This document shows, piece after piece, positions 7,595 through 15,100 of a DNA stretch of 15,328 nt; the first letter of the stretch is position 1, and each line of letters opens with the position of its first letter. Made by a program: the position numbers and the translations under genes. The stretch is from an uncultured Eubacteriales bacterium. GTDB taxonomy: Bacteria > Bacillota_A > Clostridia > Christensenellales > Aristaeellaceae. The notes beneath the pieces are model-generated. The model ran no database searches, was not told the origin of the DNA, and saw only the letters and a program-made list of their open reading frames with translations. Location of the stretch: NCBI GenBank assembly GCA_900321945.1, contig ONXY01000354.1, positions 1 through 15,328 on the forward strand, in the 5' to 3' direction.

Positions 7595-7610
7595 GGCTTC
7601 CGGTACATCG

Positions 7611-7642
7611 AAAAAGCTTCCGTTTCCGGAAGCTTTTCTTTT
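7611..7642. terminator. bidirectional rho-independent terminator
   Basis: A perfect 11-bp stem (AAAAGCTTCCG at 7612-7622 pairing with CGGAAGCTTTT at 7627-7637, 4-nt loop) has a T-run on each side. On the plus strand it ends the three-gene motor operon 17 nt after the stop codon. On the minus strand it ends the structured RNA that starts near 7825. Confidence 0.88.
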
Positions 7643-7825
7643 GGCCCAGGGAGCCGATGTCCTCGTTTTTTCACCCGCTATGTGAAGCAGGCTGGTGCCC
7701 TGCCGGCCGTATCTGCCGTCCCCTGGCGTCACAGACGGGGGCATGGCATTGCGGCGCAATGGACCCGGGCTCCATTTTTCGAAATGTGGGGAAAACCGAA
7801 GGACTGTCGCGAACCCCAGGTAACT
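7611..7825 (-). ncRNA. structured small RNA, candidate 6S RNA
   Basis: A promoter at 7832-7860 and the terminator at 7611-7637 bracket about 215 nt with no good reading frame or ribosome site. Minus the terminator hairpin, the RNA is about 185 nt, the usual 6S size. Its ends pair: CCTGGGG (7814-7820) with CCCTGGG (7645-7651). Then come an unpaired bubble, GTCCT (7800-7804) with AGGAC (7659-7663), and TTTTC (7791-7795) with GAAAA (7668-7672). This makes one long interrupted hairpin as in 6S RNA, which mimics an open promoter and binds the sigma-A polymerase. The 5' part (GTTCGCGACAGTCC) resembles the 5' part of E. coli 6S (GTTCGC then CAGTCC). Short internal hairpins occur at 7773-7786, 7747-7761 and 7687-7703. 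That an RNA is made is well supported; the 6S identity is moderate. Confidence 0.58.
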
Positions 7826-7831
7826 ATGGTT

Positions 7832-7860
7832 ATTATATAAGGATTTTCAGCATCCGTCAA
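7832..7860 (-). promoter_or_regulatory. near-consensus sigma-A promoter of the small RNA
   Basis: On the minus strand TTGACG (7855-7860), a 17-bp spacer, and a perfect TATAAT (7832-7837). Expected start of transcription is about 7825. It is among the best promoters in the window, yet the sequence downstream is non-coding, which argues for a stable RNA. Confidence 0.82.
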
Positions 7861-7880
7861 CCCCCCGGGGGCCTGAAAAT
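7843..7880. repeat. inverted repeat overlapping the small-RNA promoter
   Basis: Two perfect 8-bp arms, ATTTTCAG (7843-7850) and CTGAAAAT (7873-7880), flank 22 bp that include the -35 box and a CCCCCGGGGG palindrome. The arms lie in the promoter spacer and upstream of the -35. This could be an operator or a cruciform-prone element. As RNA it could also form the 3' hairpin of the leftward five-gene operon, but no U-tract follows. Confidence 0.4.
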
Positions 7881-7946
7881 GTTATTTTTTCACTGTTTTT
7901 TGATAAAAAATCACATCTTTCGGGGATCAGGGCTCCGGAACCGGCT

Positions 7947-8669
7947 TCAGACCCGGATCGTACCGCCGCATTCCTCCACGAAATCGGCAGGAATCAGGAA
8001 AGCCATTTTCCGTTTCATCATTTTCTCTCTTCTGAACGTCACATCCATTTTCTCCCGGCCGTCCATTTTTGCCTTCACCCGGACTTCCTCCACCGGCAGA
8101 ACGGCGAGAAGGTCGCGCGCAACACGGACCCCCAGCGCGCCGAGATAACCCCTGCCGTCCTTTTCCATTTCCTCCGGGAGACACTCGAATTCGCATTCCA
8201 GCCGTTCCGCGGCGGGTGCGCGCAGGACCATACCCGAAACAAATTCCGTCAGGTCTCCCAGAGGATTCAGCGTGGTCAGCACCTCGACATAGGCCTCCAG
8301 GTTTCCGTTCAGAACCTTCTCCGCCATCCGGTGATAGAACCTCCACAGTCCAGGTGCTGTCAGTCCGTCCCTTGGACGTTCAGAAATGAGCGCTTCCGTC
8401 CAGTCTATGGTCTCGTCCGCGCTGATCCAGAGATTTTCAAGGTTCTGTTTTTTTTCTCTGACGCCGGTTTCTCCGGTTGTTCCCACGCTTTTTCCGGCGG
8501 CCGGAGCGGGTTTACGTTCCTGCGCCGGCGTTCTGTCGGCCGAGGAATCGCTGAATGCCTGCTCTGCCCATTTTTCGGGATCGGAGGTTCCCCACAGATC
8601 AATGCCGATCCCTTTAAGCGTTTCCGCCAGCTTCTTCTGGGCCGAAGTCAGATCAGCCTTCTCACTCAT
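7947..8669 (-). CDS. uncharacterised protein coupled to the AAA+ ATPase
   Basis: I do not recognise this 240-residue protein. It has no signal peptide or membrane segment and is probably cytosolic. A short helical N-terminus (residues 1-36, ending DPEKWAEQAF) is followed by a low-complexity, probably disordered linker (about 37-75, rich in Ala, Pro, Lys, Gly, Thr). A folded part covers about 76-240 with helical then beta-type segments and a basic patch near KMMKRKM. The ATG at 8669 is fixed by AAGGAGG 6 nt before it. It overlaps the last 8 nt of the ATPase gene, so the two are co-translated and the product is probably its partner or adaptor. It is the last gene of the five-gene operon; no standard terminator follows before the small-RNA promoter. 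Confidence 0.7.
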   Translation of the reverse strand: MSEKADLTSAQKKLAETLKGIGIDLWGTSDPEKWAEQAFSDSSADRTPAQERKPAPAAGKSVGTTGETGVREKKQNLENLWISADETIDWTEALISERPRDGLTAPGLWRFYHRMAEKVLNGNLEAYVEVLTTLNPLGDLTEFVSGMVLRAPAAERLECEFECLPEEMEKDGRGYLGALGVRVARDLLAVLPVEEVRVKAKMDGREKMDVTFRREKMMKRKMAFLIPADFVEECGGTIRV

Positions 8670-10551
8670 GATGTTCCTCCTTCCTTCTGCAGCGGAGCGC
8701 CGGCGGATTGGCGCCGGTATCGAAGCCTTCGATCACGATTTCCGCATCCTGTGTAACCCCATTGTCGAACATCCAGCGGCTCAGCGGATTCACCAGAAGA
8801 CTTTCCACCTGATTTCCGATTCCTCGGCCTCCGTTGCTCAGATCAAACGTCGCGGCCTCCTCCAGGCTTCTGTAGGCGTAATCCTCTATACGAATCCGTA
8901 TATTCTTCTGTTCCCGGAGATTTCCGGTAATTTTATTGACCTGGCTCTGCAGGATCTTTTCAGCGGCTTCCTTCCGGATGTAGTCGAATACGACAATATT
9001 CTCCCCTATCCTGTTCAGGATCTCCGGACGGCCCAGCTCCAGCTTGAAATAATCCTCGATCGCGCTGCGGACCCTGCCGCGTACCTCGTTGTAATCCATG
9101 TCCATGGTTACGTTCGGCTGACGGTTGCCGAAGGCGTCCTTCACATAGATGCCGAGGTTGCTGGTGAAAATGATGACAGTTTCGGAGAAGTATACGGTTT
9201 TCCCCTGTCCGTCAGTCATCCGTCCGTCTTCCAGAATCTGCAGGAATTTGTCCAGAACCGAGCTGTGGGCCTTTTCGATTTCGTCAAAAAGGAGAATGCA
9301 GAAGGGATTTTCCTTAACCGCGTTCGTCAGCTGTCCTCCGGCTTCATACCCGACGTATCCGGGAGGGGCGCCCATCAGTTTCTGATCGGAATGGCTTTGT
9401 CCGTATTCGCTCATATCAAAGCGGACGCAGGCGCTTTCATCTCCGAAAAGTTTCTCGGCCAGAGCCTTCGCGGTTTCCGTCTTTCCGGTGCCGGTCGGTC
9501 CGGCGTAAAACAGCACGCCCTTGGGCTTGCCGGTGGACGACGAGTTGACGCCGTTCATTCCGGTCACCGCGCGTTTTACCACGTCCAGCGTGCGCTCCAG
9601 CGCCGCGTCCTGGCCCTTGATGCGTTTTTCGAAATCCTGTTTCGCGGTCTTCAGACTGTCCACGCTCAGCCGGCTCCAGGGATTCTCCTTAATACCGTAT
9701 TTGTAAAGATCCACCACGGAGCAGAGGTCCCGGACCGGCGTTTCCTCCTGCTTGCTGAGCAGTCGCATCTCTTCCAGCTCGGTAAAGGAAAGTCCTTCCG
9801 TAAGGCCGACGAAGCGCTCTTTCAACCGCTCCAGTTCTTCCGGATGCTCCCTGTAGTACGGCATATCCCTGCGGTAGACCGTTCCGGAGAAAAAACCGGC
9901 GAAGTTCTCCCCTTCCAGCATCCGCTTCCGTTCCTCCCGTCCCGGCGAATCCAGTTCCAGAATCTTGCAGACAGGATTGTTCAGATAGAACCAGGCAGGC
10001 AGATCGTTCAGCTTGTTTACCAGCAGAATCAGCAGATTCTGTTTTTTTCCGTTGGGCGTCCGCACCCAGGCCGAGCTCAGGGCGCTCTGAAGCAGAATGT
10101 TGAAACTGTTCACGTCCTGCTGATCCATGCGCTCCGGCGTCGTAATGTAATGGCTGGCCATCTCCAGAACCGTTACGGTCGCGGCTTTCCGCTGGCCCAT
10201 GGCCCGGCGGATTACGTTCGGCGCCGTGTTCGCGTCGTTCCCCTTGAATTCCGCCTGAACAGCGCCCTGATTCACGGAGGTTCCGGTCAGCGCCGCGTAC
10301 TTCTCCAGCATGTCCGGAGCGTATGGATTGGAAAACCCGATCAGATTGCTGTAAAAAACAATCTGATCATATCCTTCGTCCGAAAAATAGGTATGAAGAT
10401 ACCTGCTCAGCGGCACGATCTCATCCTGGCGCAGACTTCCTGCGACGGGATAACGGTACTGGTCCAGCACGTTTCCTTCCAGAATCAGGAGCGGCTTGAT
10501 TCCGCTGAAGAGTTCAAGTTCCCGGTGCCATTTTGAAATCAGGGCATCCAT
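8662..10551 (-). CDS. ClpB/HSP100-type AAA+ ATPase with a degenerate first half
   Basis: This is a 629-residue cytosolic ATPase. Residues about 300-610 form a complete HSP100 D2-type module: Walker A GPTGTGKT (351-358), pore loop GYVG (398-401) inside GAPPGYVGYEAGGQ, Walker B ILLFDE (419-424), sensor 1 TSN (463-465), arginine finger region GRPEILNRIG (Arg508, Arg514) and sensor 2 GGRGIGN (574-580). Residues 1-290 have no Walker A but keep a sensor-like LLVNK and a following PGREER, so this may be an inactive AAA domain. There is no Clp-N repeat, no ClpB middle domain, and no IGF/IGL loop, so use as a general disaggregase or ClpP unfoldase is unlikely. It probably remodels a specific partner. 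The ATG at 10551 has GGAGG 8 nt upstream. It lies 42 nt after the VTC gene and overlaps the next gene. Confidence 0.9.
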   Translation of the reverse strand: MDALISKWHRELELFSGIKPLLILEGNVLDQYRYPVAGSLRQDEIVPLSRYLHTYFSDEGYDQIVFYSNLIGFSNPYAPDMLEKYAALTGTSVNQGAVQAEFKGNDANTAPNVIRRAMGQRKAATVTVLEMASHYITTPERMDQQDVNSFNILLQSALSSAWVRTPNGKKQNLLILLVNKLNDLPAWFYLNNPVCKILELDSPGREERKRMLEGENFAGFFSGTVYRRDMPYYREHPEELERLKERFVGLTEGLSFTELEEMRLLSKQEETPVRDLCSVVDLYKYGIKENPWSRLSVDSLKTAKQDFEKRIKGQDAALERTLDVVKRAVTGMNGVNSSSTGKPKGVLFYAGPTGTGKTETAKALAEKLFGDESACVRFDMSEYGQSHSDQKLMGAPPGYVGYEAGGQLTNAVKENPFCILLFDEIEKAHSSVLDKFLQILEDGRMTDGQGKTVYFSETVIIFTSNLGIYVKDAFGNRQPNVTMDMDYNEVRGRVRSAIEDYFKLELGRPEILNRIGENIVVFDYIRKEAAEKILQSQVNKITGNLREQKNIRIRIEDYAYRSLEEAATFDLSNGGRGIGNQVESLLVNPLSRWMFDNGVTQDAEIVIEGFDTGANPPALRCRRKEEHHE

Positions 10552-10593
10552 TTTTCTCGCCTCCGTCCTGTTCTTTACCGTACCCGGCCCGCG

Positions 10594-11304
10594 TTACGCC
10601 TCCAGTTCCTCAAACCGCCTGCACCATGTGTATTTGCTGATGGCGCTGCAGCAGGCGCCCTGGCAGTAGGTGTTCAGGATATCCCGGATGTAGGGAGGAA
10701 GGAACTGGTTGTATTTCACCTCAAGAATGATTTCATTGTTGTCGAAGGGCGGAACCGTCGGAAGCCCGGGATTGAAAAGGTCTTTGCTCCAGAGTCCGGT
10801 ACGCAGCTGTTTGTCGAAAGTAATCCGGACCTCTTCAGCCGGGTGCAGATAGGCTTCCCTGACATAATCCACGATCACAACGGGCCGCAGGAGGTTCACG
10901 GTCATCTCCCTGTATACGTCGTTCAGAAGACCGCTCCGGGTGGTTTCCAGTCCCGTCGGGTCACCCGCGGTCAGCTGTTCGCACAGCAGCCTCGGGATCG
11001 TCTGACTCCGCTTGGAAATCAGGCTTCCCACCTTTGTCTTGCATTCCATTTTGATGGTTCTGTCGCTGAAATTGTAGATTCGGATACGATACTTGTCCCG
11101 GTTCGGGTTTCCGTCCAGCTTATCATACAGCGCCGAATTGTAAGCATTGTCGAAATACAGGCTCCGGATATGATACTCGTTATCCTCGTCCCCGAAGGGA
11201 TCCCGGTGAAGCACGCGGTCGAGAATGCCGGACAGCACATAATACTGCATCTCGTTGATGAAGTATTTCAGCTCATGCCTCAGCGGCAGGGTGTTCATCG
11301 CCAC
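10594..11304 (-). CDS. VTC-domain protein (polyphosphate polymerase-like)
   Basis: This 236-residue soluble protein has the VTC/triphosphate-tunnel fold, the catalytic domain of the yeast vacuolar polyphosphate polymerase Vtc4. Visible family motifs are RHELKYFI (9-16), SLYFDN (48-53), KYRIRIY (71-77), KMECKTK (85-91), VDYVREAY (145-152), ITFDKQLRTG (161-170), EVKYNQFLP (195-203) and SKYTWCRR (223-230). The alternating basic and acidic residues on these strands are those that line the phosphate tunnel, so catalytic competence looks likely. Making polyphosphate from ATP is the family expectation, not proven here. Yeast Vtc4 has SPX and membrane parts; here the neighbouring DUF4956 membrane protein, 3 nt upstream, could supply the membrane role. 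The start is GTG 11304 or ATG 11298; the ribosome site is weak (GCGGGGG). Confidence 0.9.
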   Translation of the reverse strand: MAMNTLPLRHELKYFINEMQYYVLSGILDRVLHRDPFGDEDNEYHIRSLYFDNAYNSALYDKLDGNPNRDKYRIRIYNFSDRTIKMECKTKVGSLISKRSQTIPRLLCEQLTAGDPTGLETTRSGLLNDVYREMTVNLLRPVVIVDYVREAYLHPAEEVRITFDKQLRTGLWSKDLFNPGLPTVPPFDNNEIILEVKYNQFLPPYIRDILNTYCQGACCSAISKYTWCRRFEELEA

Positions 11305-11307
11305 GGT

Positions 11308-12012
11308 TTACGCCCCCGCTTCCGTCTGGCAGGCCACCAGCGTCGCGTCATGTACGCCTTCAATATTCAGAACGGCAGCCACAAGATCCTGCTTGCTGTC
11401 CAGCCGGACTTCCACGGTCATCTCCGCGCCGCTGCGGGTAACCGTCTTGGAACGGAGCTTGCGCTGCCTCACGGTGCGGCGCAGCAGCTGGGTGATATCC
11501 TGCTCCGCGTAGTCGTCGTAATGGACGACGAGCAGGTAGGCGTTGCCTTTGCTGAGATGCAGGAAACTCAGGAGGAAAAGAATTACGCTGATTACCAGTA
11601 CCACCATGAGCGCGTGGATATACAGCTCCGCCCCGAGCAGAATACCCATCGTCAGCGCCCAGAACATGTAGGCTGTATCCATAGGATCCTTTACAGCCGT
11701 ACGGAAACGGACGATGCTCAGCGCGCCGACCATGCCCATGCTCAGAGCGATGTCGCTCTTGATGCACATAACCACCGGAGTGGTGATCAGCGTCAGCATC
11801 ATCAGCGTCAGCGCGAAAGACGGACTGTACAGAACGCCCCGGTAGCAGCGTTTGTAAACAAAGGCAATGATCAGCCCGACCAGGCATCCTATCAGCAGCC
11901 CGATCAGAATTTTAAGCGGCGTCAGGTTGGCAAACTGATTGGTAAAGTAATCGCTGAGGCTCATGTCGTTTCTGATAAGCTTGCCGAGGCTGGTGTTGGG
12001 CGCCGTTTCCAT
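11308..12012 (-). CDS. DUF4956 family membrane protein
   Basis: This 234-residue protein has four predicted helices (about residues 34-54, 66-86, 113-131 and 133-152) and a soluble C-terminal domain (about 158-234). The signature MVGALSIVRFRTAVKDP (94-110) identifies DUF4956. The function is unknown. I recall the family next to VTC-domain and CotH genes in clostridia, which suggests a membrane partner of the VTC enzyme, for example an export path, but this is inference. Start choice: an upstream in-frame ATG (12021) touches the GGGAGG ribosome site itself, while the ATG at 12012 lies 9 nt after it, so 12012 is preferred. The stop is 3 nt before the VTC start, so the two are tightly linked. 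Confidence 0.88.
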   Translation of the reverse strand: METAPNTSLGKLIRNDMSLSDYFTNQFANLTPLKILIGLLIGCLVGLIIAFVYKRCYRGVLYSPSFALTLMMLTLITTPVVMCIKSDIALSMGMVGALSIVRFRTAVKDPMDTAYMFWALTMGILLGAELYIHALMVVLVISVILFLLSFLHLSKGNAYLLVVHYDDYAEQDITQLLRRTVRQRKLRSKTVTRSGAEMTVEVRLDSKQDLVAAVLNIEGVHDATLVACQTEAGA

Positions 12013-12104
12013 GAATGTCATCCTCCCATGTTCTGTTTTCTGTTATCAGGTTTCCGAAACATTTTCCGCCGGAATCGTCTCCGTCTCACCTGAAAGCTTT
12101 CCCG

Positions 12105-15100
12105 TCAGATCGCGTCCGGCGGCATATCCGGCTTATCGCAGATGTACTCGGCCATCTCCGCGTCCGTCAGTTCAAACGCGTTCTGAATCATCTCCCACAG
12201 GTATGTGGGCCGCTTCCGGCATACGTTGCGCAGACGTTCCACGCGTTTCTCCCAGTACCGGTAAGCGCCGTCAACGGTCTTGGGCACCTCCGTGATCACC
12301 ATCTGGTCGTTCTCCTCGCCCCAGCGTGCCCAGTGAAGCTCCATCTCCGGTGTAATTTCCTCCACCAGCCGGTCCAGCGTTTCAATCATGAAATCCGTTG
12401 TGAAAAATCTGAAAACGCTTCCCATTTTCCGCAGGAACCTCTCCCTGTATTCCGGAACGCTGAGGAGTTTCGTGAAAATAGTATTGTCGATGCGTTTCTG
12501 TCCCATCCCGCCCACGCGGGTGAAGCTCGCCGGACTGTCAAACTTGGAGTTGTACAGGCCGTAGTCCGCATCATACCAGATCCAGCGCCATTTGCTTCCC
12601 GGCGTCTTCAGCCGGTAATACCTGGTGTTGCCGATATCGCTGTTCCCCACGAACATCTCCAGCGCCATGTACTCGAACAGGTTGTCCACATCCACGTTGT
12701 CAAGAATATACTGCAGGTCGTCCGGATTCTTTGCCGGATCGCCGGCCTTGATTTTCTTGATCATGGCCTTGAAATCCTTATTGCTGCCGAATTTCAGGCG
12801 GCTGGAGCCCTGCAGGATATCCATGTTTCCCGCCTCGCTCAGGGGCAGGCCCTCATGCTGCGCGACGAAGAATCGGTCCACCCGCTCCCGCAGGTTCATA
12901 TGGCCCCAGTAGACTCCGTTCAGATACACAGCGCAGGGTCGGTAGGCCTGATGGATGACCTTCGCTCCGTACGCGTCCAGCATGCGGCTTTCGAACGCGT
13001 CGGTGATCCGGGTCCACATGGACTCGTTTCCCGTATTCCGCAGGATAAAGCTCTTGTATTCCGTATAGGGTCTGTCGTTAAACAGCTTCGCCGGGAACGT
13101 CTTCTGGCCGTACAGGGATTTCGCCCGGAATTTCATGCTCTTCTGTGGCATATCCAGACTGAAATCGCCCATTGTGCGGACCGACGCCCCCTGGCTGATC
13201 AGAGTGGTTCCGTCCGTGTCGAAGATTTCCACATGGCAGGGATAGGATACGCCGGCGTCCTTCATCTTCCTGTAGGTGGAATTCGCGAATGGCAGTTTCC
13301 CCGGCGCTTCTTTGATGATGGGTCCGTCCGCGAGCATGCCGGTTTCGTAATTCCACAGATTGTCCGGATCCGTTACAACGGATACGATCGTCAGCGTGTG
13401 GTACGCGTTGATCAGGAACGTGCCCGTCAGAATATCGCTGGGCTTCAGACCAGGATCCGCCGCGAAGGCCCTCGCCCGGAGCACCGTGGTAAAGTTCATT
13501 TCGAGTCTCTCCCCGTTGTAGGGAGTGGACTGCTGCGTCGGATCGGATCCGTCCGTGGTATAGTAAACCTGCGTGCCCTCCGGCACGTTGAACCGGACGT
13601 CCACCGTGTGGTCGTACATCCCGGGTTTTTCCGTAAAGGACGGCATACTGGTAAAGCCGTTGAAACCCTCCCCGTTCTGCCGGAAGGGCGTGGGCGTTTC
13701 ATAATAAAAAAAACCCGACATCCCCAGGGTCCTGCCGTAGGAAGTATCGGTCCGCTGTTCCGGCAAAATCATTTTATCCAGGATCCGTCCGGTCGGATCC
13801 GTCAGCACCAGCGTCTCCTGCGCCGTTCTGTTGATCCTGAATCCGGCGTGCAGCGTCGCGATATCCGTGGAGCCCTTCGTCCCGTCGCAAAGGATTACTT
13901 TGTATTCCCCCGGACCGATGATGGTGCCGTCCGGGAACTGCCATTTTCTTCCACGGGTCAGCCGGTCGCTCAGCCCGTACCCCGACAGATTCACGCTCTC
14001 GCTTCCGGAATTGTAGAGTTCAATCCAGTCCGGGTTTCCCGTGTTCGGATACGTGGCGACGGAATCGTTGCTCGCAAGCACCTCGCTGATGTATACGCCC
14101 GTTTTGTTCATGGCTCTCAGATGGATATCCATCTGATAGAAACCCTGAAGATTGTTGGGCAGACCCGGCGTCGCGTTCCGGAACACCTGCATCGTACCGC
14201 TGTCGTTCCGTCCGAAGCTGCAGTCTTCCGCCAGATTGTCGATCATCACGCGGTCCACGATGCGTCCGCGGCTGTCCGACAGAATGATGGTTTCCTTTTC
14301 CGCGCTGATCCGGAAGTTGGTGTGGGGCACTCCGGTTCTGGCCTCCACCTTGTCCTTCCCGCTGCAGAATACCACGTAATACCCGTGCGCGGGCACCACG
14401 GCGTCCCGGGGGAAACGCCACTTCAGAGGGCGCCCCTCGTTGTCGCTCAGAGCGTAATTTTCAAGGCTTACCGAAGAGGACGTGGTATTGTAGATTTCCA
14501 CCCAGTCGCTGAGCTCGTCGTCCTCGTCCCTCAGGCCCGTCAGCGGATCGGCCATGACTTCGTTGATGACAAGCGCGCCGTCGGAAACCATGACGCTTTC
14601 CCGGTAAAGCCTGTTTCCCTCCGGGGTGTTCGGGAAACCGGGGCTGAAATATTCCACGCTCTGAAAGCCGGATTCGGTCAGCGCCCAGCTTTCGTCCGAA
14701 GCCATGATCGGGTATTTGCGGCTGTCGATCAGATACGCGTTGGGATCGTAAAGGTAGACTGTCTCGCCCACGCTGGAAAGCTTGAATTTCGCGTGAAACG
14801 GAAGACCCGGAGTCGCTTTGTTGCTGTTGGAACAGAACACGACGACCCGTCCGTCAGCCGGCAGCGTGACGTCCGGGAACAGGAACCGGATGCTGTCGCT
14901 CCGGTCGCTGAGTCCCAGGTCTTTCAGAGAAATTGCGCTGCCCGTGCTGTTCCAGATTTCAACCCAGTCGGAATAATTGCCTTCTTCATCCGTTACGGCT
15001 TTCCGGTTGGAAGGCATGATCTCGCTGATCACAAGTCCTTCGTACATGCCGGCGAGCCTGGATCCTTCCCCCGGACGCCCGTCCTCTGTGCCGATCGTAT

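Noticed and set aside
7611..7825. SRP RNA or a small protein gene in the 7595-7946 gap
   Set aside because: The conserved SRP tetraloop hairpin (GGTC...GGAAG...AGCAGCC) is absent, and the open frames here have no ribosome site and run into the motor operon on the opposite strand.
8386..10536. Plus-strand open frame of 716 codons opposite the AAA+ gene
   Set aside because: The opposite strand encodes an intact HSP100-type ATPase with every motif in place. The antisense frame has no ribosome site and no domain I recognise.
10843..12093. Plus-strand open frame of 416 codons opposite VTC and DUF4956
   Set aside because: It spans two well-recognised genes on the other strand, and its residue composition is that of a shadow frame.
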